DNA from: Megascapheus bottae
Taxonomy: Eukaryota > Chordata > Mammalia > Rodentia > Geomyidae
Direction: 5' to 3'
Length of the DNA stretch: 64,000 bases
Assembly (NCBI GenBank): GCA_024803745.1
Contig: JANJXV010000039.1
Span: 10,025,001-10,089,000 of the forward strand
The position numbers were made by a program, and so were the translations under genes. The first letter of the stretch is position 1; each line of letters opens with the position of its first letter. The notes beneath the pieces were generated by a model. The model searched no databases. It saw only the letters and a list, made by a program, of their open reading frames with translations, and was not told the origin of the DNA. This document shows, in pieces, positions 20,582 to 30,733 of this stretch.

Positions 20582-20589
20582 ACTTTCTT

Positions 20590-20990
20590 TCTAAAAGGAA
20601 CAAAATTAGCATTGTTTTGTGCCCTCTTCCCGTGAATCTATGTGGTGGAGAGTAACCATGTGTTTTGACTAAGGAGTGCAAAATGTTTTATTAATCAGAC
20701 CCACACAGTCGCAATGCGAAGCAGGATGGAAGTGCCCTGGTGGGCAGGTAAGTGAAAAGATCTTAATAAAATATTTTACTGTAATAAAATAAAATAAGAA
20801 ACAAATCTCACACTAACCCTGTGGATCAAGCAGGACGATGCACGTAGACAAATGTCTTCTCATTCTGAGGTTCGTAAAGATCGTGATGGATGTCCTTCCA
20901 ACCACAAGCGTGGCCATCGAGACAGAATTAGTGTTGTTTTAATTACCAGTGTCTGTAATGCTATCTATCCATAACTGCCTGAAAAAGACC
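20590..20990. promoter_or_regulatory. Candidate conserved non-coding block
   Basis: TTTATTAATCAGACCC, CACAGTCGCAATGCG, AAAATATTTTACTGTAATAAAAT and GTTTTAATTACCAGTG lie in repeat-free DNA. CpG-containing words are retained in an AT-rich context, which is more typical of constrained than neutral sequence. Confidence 0.3.
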
Positions 20991-21076
20991 AGCATGTGGC
21001 CTCAGAGGCGACTTGAGTGTACTCTTCCCTGTCCCCCAAAAGAAAAGAGAAGCAAAGGAGAGAAGGGGAATCCTTC

Positions 21077-21101
21077 CCTTAAAATGTTTACTTCCAGTTC
21101 C

Positions 21102-21132
<31 letters not shown>

Positions 21133-21295
21133 GGTTCCTTTAAATGCAAAATAATAACAATGAATAATAATAGTTTTCTTAAAATACTGATTTCTAGCCC
21201 CACATAAATAATGACAATGTAATAATGGTTTTCTTAAAACATTTACTTTTAGCCCCAAATAAAGAAATATTGATAACAACAAAAATATTTCTGTT
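21077..21295 (+). repeat. Three-copy degenerate tandem repeat with (TAAA)n
   Basis: The phrase (C/T)CTTAAAATRTTTACTT…AGYYCCAAATAAA appears at 21077, 21177 and 21231. The first copy has an expanded (TAAA)n at 21101-21131. The last two copies are 54 bases apart. Confidence 0.7.
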
Positions 21296-21556
21296 TAAGA
21301 AAAATGCCTTGGTTGGTCTTTTCTTCTTTCTAAATGACGAAGTAGGAAGATCTTTTGAGACCTGGCTACTGTTAGCTAGAAAATAAGAAGGTTTGCTTCT
21401 GACATTCTTTGACCAAAGTTTGTACTCACCAAACCATGGTTTTTGTCAGTCACAAATAGTCTTATGACAGTAAGAGAAAGGGAGAAACCTCTTGAGCAAA
21501 AATAGCTGTGTTTCAGACATTCCTTAAGAGTGCAGATTGAGAAGATAAAGTATTTC

Positions 21557-21561
<5 letters not shown>

Positions 21562-21588
<27 letters not shown>

Positions 21589-21592
21589 TTAA
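21562..21592. repeat. (TTC)n and T run
   Basis: Six TTC units and T10. Confidence 0.85.
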
Positions 21593-21595
21593 CTT

Positions 21596-21842
21596 TCAGC
21601 TTCCAGGAGATGAAAGATAGGCCAGCTTTTGAAAATGGCCTCGTCGTGGCACATGCTATAAATGAGCATGGGAAGCAATCGAGCTAATAGATTACAGTAA
21701 TTATCCAATCTTTGGCTAGTTTGTATTGGCAAACTATAAATACAGTACACATTAGAACAAGGTGCTTACAGAATGTACATGAAAGGTCACTGTAATTTGC
21801 AAGTTGCTAGTCATTAGAATATGCTAAAAACCATTGCTTGGG
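21596..21842. promoter_or_regulatory. Candidate conserved non-coding block
   Basis: Strong enhancer-like texture: CTAATAGATTACAGTAATTATCC, paired TTGGC half-sites (CTTTGGCTAG and GTATTGGCAAAC, NFI-type), AAGGTCACTG (nuclear-receptor half-site) and TCATTAGAATATGC. No SINE or LINE sequence. Conservation must be tested by alignment. Confidence 0.4.
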
Positions 21843-21916
21843 GGGGTCTCAGATTTTAATGATGAATACATTGATTATTAAGTAGCCAAGAAAAAAAATA
21901 ATGTACAAGGGCTGCT

Positions 21917-21957
<41 letters not shown>
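21917..21957. repeat. (GT)n microsatellite
   Basis: About 19 GT units between two candidate non-coding blocks. Confidence 0.95.
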
Positions 21958-21989
21958 TGGGTTGTTTTATTTTGGAAAAAAAATCAACT

Positions 21990-22370
21990 CAGCCTCAGAA
22001 TGCATATATTTAGGAATCTAATTGTACAGAAAAAAAAATTCTCTGAGAAACTTGGCACATAATAAAAGCACCCCCCCAAAAAAAACCCCCACAAAATTTG
22101 AGACATGTTTGTGATAAGATTTCCAATAAATCTCTGGTAAGTCTAGATTCCTGACAATAATATAGCCACACAGTACTTCATGTTTCCTCTGCTTTAGAAT
22201 TTAAGCTCAGTCACAAACAATCTAAATTACGACTGATTCTAGGCAGATGCACTGACTGGACGAAGTCGCGGATTGTAAATCTCTCGTTCCTTATATGCAA
22301 ATTAAACTCCATTTTAAAAGATAATTTTTCACGTGGTGGCGATTGCCTTTATTTGTGAAATGTTAGTAGT
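21990..22370. promoter_or_regulatory. Candidate conserved non-coding block with octamer
   Basis: An exact POU octamer ATGCAAAT lies at 22295-22302 and merges into ATTAAAC. Other words: GAATCTAATTGTAC, AACAATCTAAATTACG, CACGTGGTGGCG (E-box). A C/A-rich run at 22070-22093 interrupts the left part. Confidence 0.4.
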
Positions 22371-22394
22371 GCTTTATATTGTGTTGCTTTTTTT

Positions 22395-22530
22395 TGAGAG
22401 AGAGAGAGACAAAGACAGAGAGACAGAGAGAGACAAAGACACAGAGAGAGAGAGACAGAGAGGGTGAGAGAGAGGGAGAGAGACAGAGAGAGAGAGAGAG
22501 GAGAGAGACAGAGAGAGAGAAAGAAGACAG
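22395..22530. repeat. Degenerate (GA/GACA)n tract
   Basis: About 130 bases of nearly pure GAGAGACAGA-type repeats. Confidence 0.95.
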
Positions 22531-23110
22531 GCTGGAGATTCAAATATGATTTTCGAAGAGATGTGCTAACGTGAGCATGTGCTAGGGTGTGTGAGGGAAG
22601 GTAGGAAGGAATCTGGTGGAGAATTGAAGGCTGTCTTGCTGTGTCCGGCAACGTCTTTGATTTCTGGCTCGTTCCAGGCTGCAGAGCTCTCTGTGTGTCT
22701 GAGAGGAGCGTCTCTGCTTGCCTCTTCTAGGATGGAAGAGGCAAGATGCTGCCCCATACCCCATCCTCACTTCCCAACGGTCTGAGGCTGTTCTTGGGGG
22801 GCACGTGATACCCTAAACCTCAGGTTTGTTCCTGTTGGCTATGGAGTGGAAACCTGGAGAAAATCTTCATAAGAGATTCCTACTTAACTTTTCTCTGGGA
22901 AGACATCAACAGAGCAACGTGGAATGAATGAGTCCCCAAGAGTCATTATTTGGGGAGTGAAGCAGCTAATATCTGGTGGGGGGGGGACAGGGAGAGAAAG
23001 AGAGAGAGAGAGGGGGCGTGGGGGGAGAAGGATTGAGGGAGAGAGAGATTTGTACTCATGAAACATTTCTTTCATATATTGAGGTTATTTTAATGACATA
23101 AATACTATTT
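22531..23110. other. Unassigned unique sequence
   Basis: Mixed composition, with a G8/GA-rich run at 22977-23050. Short frames at 22566-22785 on both strands overlap each other and match no protein. Confidence 0.4.
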
Positions 23111-23321
23111 GTGCCAGTCCTGGGGCGTGAACTCAAGGTCTGGGCGTTGTCCCTTAGTCTTTTTACTCAAGGCTAATGCTCTACCACTTGAGCCACTACT
23201 CCATTTCAGCTTTTCTGCTTGTTCGTGGACTTTCCATCAGGGCTGGCTTGGAACCCCGATCCTCAGATCTCAGCCTCCCGAGTAGCTGGGATTACAGGCG
23301 TGAGCCACCAGCGCACAACTG
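23111..23321 (-). mobile_element. Composite 7SL/tRNA SINE, low divergence
   Basis: CCAGTCCTGGGGCGTGAAC, CTCTACCACTTGAGCCAC and CTCCCGAGTAGCTGGGATTACAGGCGTGAGCCACC (given in part) retain CpG sites, suggesting a younger insertion. The linker between the halves is shortened. Confidence 0.9.
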
Positions 23322-23527
23322 ATTTTCTCTCAGTGTGTCAACCAAGGAAGGAGAGAGGAGGACAGGGTGAGATGGTGGATGTGTTTCCTGATAGCCAGAG
23401 CTCCTCCCTGGAGATCCGGGTCTTCTCACAGTCTGGCGAGTCTGCTTTTTCTATTGTTTCCTTGGAAATATGTTGGCAGTGTTGGGATTCTCTTACTCTC
23501 GGGTCTTTTCTCCTATATTCTCCCACC
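23322..23527. other. Unassigned unique sequence
   Basis: No repeat recognised. Confidence 0.4.
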
Positions 23528-23800
23528 ATGCACACACACACACACACACACACACTCATACAAACACCTAGGCACACAAACAACACATACACACATTTAC
23601 ACATACATGCACACATGCGAAAATACACTCACAGGGACAGACCCAGGTACACATCTATACAACATAGATACAAGACACAAGATACACACGCAGGCACACA
23701 TCCACACATGTATTTGCACACCTATGCACCTGCCATACACACAGACACATGTGTACACATGTATTTGCACGCAGGTTGATGATAGATAGATGGATAGATA
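23528..23800. repeat. CA-rich degenerate microsatellite field
   Basis: (CA)n at 23530-23553, then some 220 bases of ACACAT/CACAGG/CATACA variants, ending in a (GATA)-like run at 23779-23800. A decayed long CA array. Confidence 0.9.
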
Positions 23801-24154
23801 CATATGCACACACTGCCTTCAAATTACTAGACTTAAAAAAGAATCAAGCTTACTATCCACACTCTTTCCAGAAGGAAGGGATTAGAGTGGTTCCTGCTGG
23901 GAGCAGAGGCTGGGGACAGAAGGTGGAGACCCCAGCAGGACTCTGTTCAGGGCTCATGTTCAGCCAGTGCGTGAAGACCAAAGCTGCCCAGGGTAAGAGA
24001 GAAATGGGCTGTCTTCCATAGGAATTCCTTCCGGGTGGACTGGAGTTCAGAATAGGTGCTCATCTAACGTGAAAATGCTCGCAAATCACAAACAAGCCAT
24101 AGAGGCCGGGATCATAAGCCAAGGATGGCCTTTGCACAGGTGGCACAGACTCCT
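23801..24154. other. Unassigned unique sequence
   Basis: Purine-rich and moderately GC-rich. No repeat or exon seen. Confidence 0.4.
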
Positions 24155-24411
24155 CCCCTCTCCTCCCCTCCCTCCTCTATATGCCTGTCCTAAGGCTTGA
24201 ACTCAGGGCTTAGGTGGAGTCCCTGAGCCTTTTTACTCACAGCTGGCACTCTACCACTTGAGCCACACACCCACTTCCAGCTTTTTCTGTAGTTCATTGG
24301 AGATAAGAACGTGACAGGCTTTCTTAACCGGACTCCCTGCAACCCACAATCCTCAGATCTCAGCCCCTTGAGTAGTTAGGATGACAGGCGTGAGCCACCG
24401 CGCCCAGCCCC
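24155..24411 (-). mobile_element. Composite 7SL/tRNA SINE with CT-rich tail
   Basis: A CTCCCCTCCC-type tract (24155-24177) at the 3' end, then GGCTTGAACTCAGGGC, CTCTACCACTTGAGCC, and GGCGTGAGCCACCGCGCCC with CpGs kept. Confidence 0.88.
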
Positions 24412-24659
24412 ATCTAGCCATCTTTACATCTGTGGAAGAAATATTATTTGATGACTAAAATGTATCCCATTCTTAAAACAGGAGGATCATTTTCCTGGCA
24501 CTATAATAGTGCATAGTTTACTGTCATTGGGTTCTGTGAGCTTTATTTATTGATATTTTTTTTTTTCTGAATGACATTTTTGGATCCTTTTTTAAACAGC
24601 TCATTCCTTTGCTCCTCTCCCTCCCCCGCCCCCCCCACAATCTTTCGGGTTTATTTGTG

Positions 24660-25030
24660 AGTTGGACTTGTTGTACTGGCAGTAATTAGCTTATTCCATG
24701 ATATTAATTAACATGTTGGCTATGTTTTCTTTATTAATGGGAAATTCACACATTCTCTTTAAATTAATTTGTAGAGTTGAAAAATTAATTTATGGGTGGT
24801 CTTTGATGACCTCCAGTCTCCTAAGAACAAAACCGGAGCATTGTAGTCAACTGTTAAACCCATTCATTAAGCATTTTATGCAAATAGTGTTTGTTTATAA
24901 ACAAATTAACTGCAAGGATTTTTCAAAACAGGTGCCGTGTTGTGAATGCGTACTAAATGATGTGGTACTGAAAGAATTAATTAGACCTTCAGATGTAATT
25001 AGTTGCAATAATTTGCGTGATTAGTAGCTG
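24660..25030. promoter_or_regulatory. Best candidate enhancer: homeodomain/POU/forkhead-rich block
   Basis: Repeat-free DNA dense with TAATTA/ATTAAT cores (GATATTAATTAACATG, TTTAAATTAATTTG, GAATTAATTAGACC, GTAATTAGTTGC). It has an exact POU octamer ATGCAAAT (24878-24885), a perfect 16-base palindrome TTTGTTTATAAACAAA (24890-24905) made of two inverted forkhead cores, and an E-box CAGGTG near 24930. The 108-codon frame 24698-25024 is AT-rich and shows no domain. Confidence 0.5.
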
Positions 25031-25482
25031 GGTTAAGAAGTAAGACACACACATTGTAATGCATGGGAGAATTTCTGTATGAGCTTTGTTGTTTTTTTTT
25101 TTTTTGTCACACAGTGAAGATAAGCCTCCATATTTAAGAAGTTTAAAAAAAAATGCTGACATAGCTGGAGTTAATTGCTAAGTATCCTGTGGCGGATAGA
25201 CATTGTGGTGGTCTTTTTTGTTGTCGTTGTTGTTTGTTTGGTTTGTTTTCCTTTCTTTCTTTCTCCTCTGGTTTCTTCCAGATTGGACAGAATGTTCTTT
25301 GTTTGCATCTTTATGAATTACTAAAAAAGGAGGTGGTCCTTAACCTCAGGTTTCTTTTCATTCCCAGAGGAAATGGCAGTACTTAACACTTAGAGGGTTA
25401 ACAAAGATGGAGCACAGTTAAGAGAAGTTAGATGAAATATGCCATATAGATATATGTATACATGCACACATATAATTTATTT
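25031..25482. other. Unique sequence, part AT-rich
   Basis: T13 run near 25092, GTTAATTGCTAAG near 25171, GTTGTCGTTGTTG near 25221. It could extend the preceding block. Ends in a short TA/CA-rich run (25440-25475) before the SINE. Confidence 0.35.
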
Positions 25483-25695
25483 GGTCCAGGGGCTTGAACT
25501 CAGGGCCTGAGTGCTATCCCTGAGCTCTTTTGCTCAAGACTAGCACTCTACTACTTTGAGCCACAGCACTACTTCAGGTTTCCTGGGAGTTCATTGAAGA
25601 GTCTCATAAACTTTCCTGCCCAGGCTGGCTTTGAACCATGATCCTCAGACCTCAGCCTCCTGAGTAGCTAGAATTATAGGCGTGAGCACCTGGCT
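25483..25695 (-). mobile_element. Composite 7SL/tRNA SINE, full length
   Basis: CAGGGGCTTGAACTCAGGGCC, GGCTTTGAACCATGATCCTC and CCTGAGTAGCTAGAATTATAG. All landmarks are present. Confidence 0.9.
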
Positions 25696-25721
25696 TTAAA
25701 ATTCTGTTGCTTGTTATTCTA

Positions 25722-25870
25722 AAGGTGATATACAGAGGTGTTACAGCCATATAAGTCTGATAAAGAGTCCATTTCTTTTTGGACATTTTCTCCCCTTCCC
25801 TTGTTGTCTCCCCATCGTGCTGTCACCCAGGAGATAGTGACTACATGTATTTCTTTATTTTTTTATTTTT
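25722..25870 (-). mobile_element. LINE-1 3' UTR fragment (probable)
   Basis: GGTGATATACAGAGGTGTTACAG and CATTTCTTTTTGGACATTTTC-type wording parallels the 3' end of the LINE-1 at 38471 (GTATAGAAGGGGTTACAG…ACTTTTCGCACATTGG). Same strand orientation. No poly-A or target-site duplication found. Confidence 0.5.
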
Positions 25871-26124
25871 TCCCCTATATCCTCTGTGCTGTGATAGTTG
25901 GCCTTGCACTGTGAATGGTTTAGTCTGATGGACAGTTCTCAGTGTTGACGGCTTATTTACATGATTCTGGCATTTCAGGGGACTGCTGAGCTCCCCAGAA
26001 TTGTGTTTTGCTGAATTGATTCTTTGCACTTGTGTTTTTCCCAAGTCTTGGGACTTCTTTAAGAGCCCTGATCTTTCTTTGCTCAGGGCTTTAAAAATTA
26101 TTTATTTATTTCTTTATTTTCTGT

Positions 26125-26347
26125 CAGTCGTAGGACTTGAACTCTGGGCTTGGGTGCTGCCCTTGAGCTCCTTTTTGCTCAAGGCTAATATTTTGCCACT
26201 TGAGCCAAAATACCGCTTCTGGCTTTTTCTGTGATTGGTTGAAGACTCATGAAGTTTCCTGTCCAGGCTGGCTTTAAACCATTATCCTCAGAGAGCCCAG
26301 CCCCCCGAGTAGCTAGGATTACAGGTGTGAGCCACAGGCACCTTGCC
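26125..26347 (-). mobile_element. Composite 7SL/tRNA SINE
   Basis: GTAGGACTTGAACTCTGGGC to GATTACAGGTGTGAGCCAC, with CCCCCCGAGTAGCTAGG. A TTATTTATTTATTTC run lies at its 3' (left) edge. Confidence 0.87.
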
Positions 26348-26427
26348 TCAGAGATTTTTTTTTTACATGGCACCATCTTGCTTTGTAGAATCCTGATGAG
26401 AAACAGGTCAGAATTCTTTCACATGTC

Positions 26428-26625
26428 TGTCCATTCATATATATATATATCATAAATGCATGAATGTATATCATATATATTATAAAATACATGTCTATAT
26501 TATATAACATAGATAAGATACAAAGAATGTATAATATACATATATACACAATATTATATCAATATATATTATATAGTTAATATATAATATACTATATATA
26601 CATAATATAATACATATTTTCTAGG
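26428..26625. repeat. (TA)-rich degenerate microsatellite
   Basis: About 200 bases of ATATAT/ATACAT/TATAA words with several TATATA runs. Confidence 0.9.
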
Positions 26626-26768
26626 TATCAATGATCTATTGTAGGTCTGGGAATGTAATAGTGGTTTCTACAGACAAGGCCTCTTAGGATTAGAACGTCC
26701 CTAAATGAAAGAAAGACAGAATGAAATTTAAAAAAATTAAAGCAAAGAAAGAAGAAAGAAAGAAAGAG

Positions 26769-26983
26769 TGGAGCTCTGGTGGCTCGTCCCTGTCATTCTA
26801 GCTTCTCAGAAGGCTAAGATCCAGAGGTTGAAGATTCAAAACCAGTCCAGGAAGAAAAGTCTATGAGACAGTTTCTCTAAAATACTCAGCAAAAAGTAGG
26901 GCTGGAGGCATGGCTCAAAAGGAAGAGTGAGCAAGCAAGCTGAGCAAGTGTGAGGCCCTGAGTTCAAGTTCCAGTACCATCAA
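26769..26983 (+). mobile_element. Composite 7SL/tRNA SINE, A-box region deleted
   Basis: GCTCTGGTGGCTCGTCCCTG, GATTCAAAACCAGTCC, CATGGCTCAAAAGGAAGAG (degraded) and CCCTGAGTTCAAGTTCC. Confidence 0.82.
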
Positions 26984-27034
26984 AAGAAAGAAAAGAAGGA
27001 AGGAAGAGAGAGAGAGAAAGAAAGAGAAGGGGGA
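26984..27034. repeat. (GAAA/GA)n purine tail of a SINE
   Basis: About 45 bases of pure purine directly after the forward SINE at 26769. Confidence 0.85.
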
Positions 27035-27500
27035 AACAAATGTGAATTATAAAAACACATGTTCTTAGATGATTTATCGGATGTCTCTTGTTCAAGTACT
27101 CAGATTCTTCTTGGAGTTCTCCTGACCAGGTAGCTTCTCTGAGTCAGGTGACTTCCTGTGTTGGAGGTGACAGGGTTAGGGACCATGGGTGGTTGTATTA
27201 TTCTGACCTTTTGCAGAGGCTCCCTAAACCAAGGCTGGTGCCAAGTGGCTCTTTGTTTCTCTCCTAAGTGGAATGACCTTGAACGGGGTATGGATGAATT
27301 CAGATCCCCCTCCAGTTTTAGACATCGCTCTTGGACTTGCAGAGAGCCTGAAAAAACTCTAGTGGAGAAATTGTGCCTTTCCAGAAGGTGGAAATGTTTC
27401 CTTTCCCTATTTTTTTTACTGGTGTTTGTTTCAGTTCATCCTCATTTTCCGCTGCTGTTTGCCAAGCGGTCTTTAATACAGACTGAACTTGGACAAAATT
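27035..27500. other. Unassigned unique sequence
   Basis: A 114-codon forward frame (27158-27502) with no recognisable domain. Probably chance. Confidence 0.35.
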
Positions 27501-27830
27501 AACATTTGTATGTCATCAGTAGCTTTTGGCCTATCACTCTGGGCACTGAAGGGTGACAATGGCAAGAATACGGTTCGCTTGATTAAAATGAACAATCAAG
27601 GCGCAAGTTCTGAAAGATGGATACGTAAGCGGGTTGGTTAATGTATGTGGACTCCAGTCCAAAGGCAAAGAAATGGTGTTTTTTTTTTTTCCTCTCCCCC
27701 TCCCTTCTGAAACTCTTAAGAAATTAGGTTCTCGAGTTGAACTGGTTCACCACTCAAAATAGAAGAGAATTTGATTTTATGGGCTGCCTTCCATATGATC
27801 CCGGCACTTGATAATATTGTGTATTGAAGG
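27500..27830. promoter_or_regulatory. Candidate conserved non-coding block
   Basis: ACGGTTCGCTTGATTAAAATGAACAATCAAGGCG (given in part) contains inverted TTGATTAAA/CAATCAA cores near 27575-27600. CGTAAGCGGGTTGG keeps CpGs. T12 and C-rich runs at 27680-27708 divide it. Confidence 0.35.
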
Positions 27831-27952
27831 AGAGAGAGAGCTATTGAGAAGGATTGGGTGTAAGGGAACAGAGAGAGGGAGAGAGGGAGGGAGAGAGAGA
27901 AAGAGGTAGATTGAGGGAGATTGAGAGATTGTGTGTGTGTGTGAGTGTGTGT

Positions 27953-28000
<48 letters not shown>

Positions 28001-28002
28001 GG
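27831..28002. repeat. Compound (GA)n, (GT)n, (GA)n, (GACA)n tract
   Basis: Purine-rich 27831-27930, then GT at 27932-27951, GA at 27952-27971, and about eight GACA units to 28000. Confidence 0.93.
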
Positions 28003-28507
28003 AGAGTGTTCTTGCTTTCCTGGCAGGATGGTTTGTTTGAAGGCTTTTTAAGAAAATGATAAATCATAATGCTTTGGCTAAATACTTGGGAGAACAGTTT
28101 CCTGTGGCTTTAGAATTTCCCCTCTCTACCCATTCATGGACTATAGGGTCACTGAACTAACATCTATTGGGAGGGATCTTTTGAAGTTCTCCCCATAAAT
28201 CAGTCTTCTGCATCCCATCCCATCCTGAAAGATTACTTCATTATCATGTGACTCTTCCACATATGGTTCAGAGAAATCACCATGGCAACGGGTCTAATTA
28301 GTGTCTCTGTGGTATGTGTTCAGGCCCCAATGGTAAGAGGCCTGGTGGAATCTCATCTGTGCAATGGGGACACTCACAGATCAGAGCAAGGGCCTGGCTT
28401 GGTGAGAGCCAGCGTGTCTTCCTGCTTCTTGTCTGTGGACAAATGTGGTGTCCTGGGTGTGTTGATATGGTTGGTTCTCTATGTTTTATATTCTTGTGTG
28501 TGGGGGG
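28003..28507. other. Unassigned unique sequence
   Basis: The part at 28210-28300 (ACTTCATTATCATGTGACTC, CACCATGGCAACGGG, an X-box-like GGCAAC, and TCTAATTAG) may be conserved. The remainder is ordinary. Confidence 0.3.
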
Positions 28508-28754
28508 GAGTTGGTTTCTGGGATTTGAACTTAGGACTTGGCTACTGTCAGGCTTTCTCTCTCTCTCTCTCTCTCTTTCTGCTTAAGGCTGGCACTCTAC
28601 CACTTGAACCACAGCTCCATTTCCAGCTTTTTGTGGTTCACAGTAGATAAGAATCTTACGAACTTTCCTGCCCAAGCAGGGTTTGAGTTGTGATCTTCAT
28701 ATCTCAGCCTCCTGAGTAGCTAGGATGACAGGCCTGGAACACGGGTGTCTGGCC
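28508..28754 (-). mobile_element. Composite SINE with internal (CT)n expansion
   Basis: GGGATTTGAACTTAGGAC, then (CT)n at 28554-28577 exactly where other copies have the short GAGCTCTTTTGCTC linker, then CTCTACCACTTGAACC and a complete left half. Confidence 0.87.
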
Positions 28755-29150
28755 ATGTCCTATATTCTTGCAGTCCCCAGTGGACCCAAGCGGCTATTTC
28801 CTCTGGATAGCCCACACATTGTTCAAGGGAGACACAAATCAAGACTCACCCATCCTTCTCACTTGTGGATTAGTTCGGTGCCTCAGTTTCCCTAACTGTC
28901 CAAGGAGCAGTTGATGTACTTCAGGCTTTATTTTTCACTGCGCTAATTTAGGAGCCTGTATTTGGTGTTGAAATAACTTTACAAACTGGAGACAAATTAC
29001 ACTTAGGTATTTCCTTTGCCCTTTCTTTGATTTTCTTTTTTACCCAGTTATTTGAGAACACAGTATCTCTCTGTCTCTGTCTCTCTCTCTCTGTGTGTGT
29101 CTCTCTCTCCATCTTTTCCTCCTTTCTTCCAATGTGGTCTACAAAGTGAT
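28755..29150. other. Unique sequence with possible MIR trace and (CT)n
   Basis: TGCCTCAGTTTCCCTAACTG at 28879-28898 resembles the MIR core (CCTCAGTTTCC…). A (CT/GT)n-rich run lies at 29067-29112. The rest is unassigned. Confidence 0.35.
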
Positions 29151-29340
29151 AGCTGGGCAGAGTGGCTCACATCTGTCACCCTAGCGACTCAGGAGGCTGA
29201 GGTCTGAAGGATCATGGTTTGAACCAGCTTGGGCAGGAAAGTCCATGAGAGTCTTATTCATAAACTAGTAGGGGAGCTGTGGCTCAGATGGTAGAGCAAT
29301 CGTCTTGAATGATCTAAGGGACAGTGCCCAGTTGAAATCC

Positions 29341-29344
<4 letters not shown>
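29151..29344 (+). mobile_element. Composite 7SL/tRNA SINE
   Basis: AGCTGGGCAGAGTGGCTCAC, CGACTCAGGAGGCTGAGG and GTGGCTCAGATGGTAGAGC. The B-box is decayed (CAGTTGAAATCC). Confidence 0.86.

Positions 29345-29394
<50 letters not shown>
29345..29394. repeat. (CA)n microsatellite at a SINE tail
   Basis: About 24 CA units immediately after the SINE. Confidence 0.95.
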
Positions 29395-29397
<3 letters not shown>

Positions 29398-29765
29398 AAC
29401 TGCAGAAAGAATCTGAACAACTGTAATGATTAAGTCTCTCACTTGTCTTCAAAGAGCCATGCGAGTTTTAGTATCTATGGAATATACGAGGCCTTTGTTG
29501 AAGGTTTTATCGGAGAGATGTATCTGAGGTTTTATTTCATTTTCACGGAAATACAAGCTGAAGGCAACCTTGAGCGCTGGGTGGGAAGGAGCTGGGGCTG
29601 GGGTGGGTGGGAAGAAGTCTGAGGGTGAAGGAACAATAGCTTTGGGTAGCAGCAGCTGGAAAAGTTGCCATTGTGCAGTTGTCAAGTTCAGAAGGGGAAA
29701 TGGCTGACTTGAATGACTTCAGCCTTTCCCTCTCTAGGTCTCAGTCTCCTCTTTTGAATCATGCA
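29395..29765. other. Unassigned unique sequence
   Basis: No repeat recognised. G-rich run GGGGCTGGGGTGGGTGGG at 29593-29610 on the plus strand. Confidence 0.35.
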
Positions 29766-29902
29766 AAGCTCCATTTTGCTGATTCATTAGAGAGAAGAGT
29801 CTCATAGACTTTCCTGCCTTGGCTGGCTTCGAACCACCATCTTCATATCTCAGCTTCCTAAGTAGCTAGGATGACAAATGTGAGCCACCCACACCCAGCT
29901 AA
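29766..29902 (-). mobile_element. SINE left half plus linker
   Basis: AAGCTCCATTTTGCTG (linker) to GTAGCTAGGATGACAAATG and CACACCCAGCT. The tRNA-like half is missing. Confidence 0.78.
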
Positions 29903-29910
29903 TCTTTTCT

Positions 29911-29986
29911 GGTTTTGGTCCTGGGGGGGATGATCTCAGAGCTTGATAAGGCAAGCACTTGGCCACTAAAGCTACATCCCAGCTCT
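29911..29986 (-). mobile_element. ID-type monomer
   Basis: Reverse complement reads AGCTGGGATGTAGCTTTAGTGG…AAGTGCTTGCCTTATCAAGC…, close to the classic ID plan with A box and GCTTGCC core. Confidence 0.72.
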
Positions 29987-30215
29987 GCCTTCACTATTTA
30001 GAAGAGCAAGTTGCTTTTCCAAGGAACTGTGAATAGATCGATGTTGAAATAGCCTCGACTTTTCCAAGTAACATTTTAGAGACCGGAAGAGGAGTGGGAG
30101 GTGACAAATTGCAGTGGAGGCAAGTTCCTCACCCCCACCCACCACAAAGAAAGGAGCCATGACAACTGATTAATGTGGAAATCCACCAACCTTAGCTCAA
30201 AGATGATAAGTGAAA

Positions 30216-30462
30216 GCTTGGGTACTGATGGTTCACGCCTGTAATCGTAGCTACTCAAGAGCCTGAGATTTGAAGATTACAGTTCAAAGCCAGCCCAAGC
30301 AAGAACGTCTGTAAGACTCACCCCCAATTAAGCACCAGAAAGCTTGAAGTAGCACAAGTGAGAGAGCATTAATTGGCCTTCGGAGAGAGAGAAAGAAAAA
30401 AAAAAAACAAACTCAGGAACAGCATCTAGGCTCTTGAGTTTAAGGCCCCAGGACCTGCATAT
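30216..30462 (+). mobile_element. Composite 7SL/tRNA SINE with internal A/GA expansion
   Basis: GGTACTGATGGTTCACGCC to CAGTTCAAAGCCAGCCC. The right half is interrupted by GAGAGAGAGAAAGAAAA… at the linker, then CTTGAGTTTAAGGCCCC. Confidence 0.83.
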
Positions 30463-30483
30463 AACAAAACAAACAAAACCAGT

Positions 30484-30733
30484 TGGCTGGGTGCTGGTGG
30501 CTCATGTCTGTAATCCTAGCTACTCAAGAGACTAATGTCTGAGGATCATGGTTCAAAGCCAGCTCAGGCAGGAAAGTCTGTGAGACTCTTATCTCCAATA
30601 AATAAATTCTGCCCCCCTCTACACCCCGTTTCACAGCGCCAGATATGGAGGTGTGGTTCAAAAAGCTCTGGAACGCTGCCTATGTCCTGAGTTCAAACCC
30701 CAGGACTGGCATGTGAAAAAAAAAAAAAAAAGG
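30484..30733 (+). mobile_element. Composite 7SL/tRNA SINE with inserted C-rich linker
   Basis: Complete left half (GGCTGGGTGCTGGTGGCTCATG). The linker carries a C-rich word CCCCCCTCTACACCCCG. The right half ends CCAGGACTGGCATG plus an A16 tail. It is tandem with the previous copy, 21 bases apart. Confidence 0.88.
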
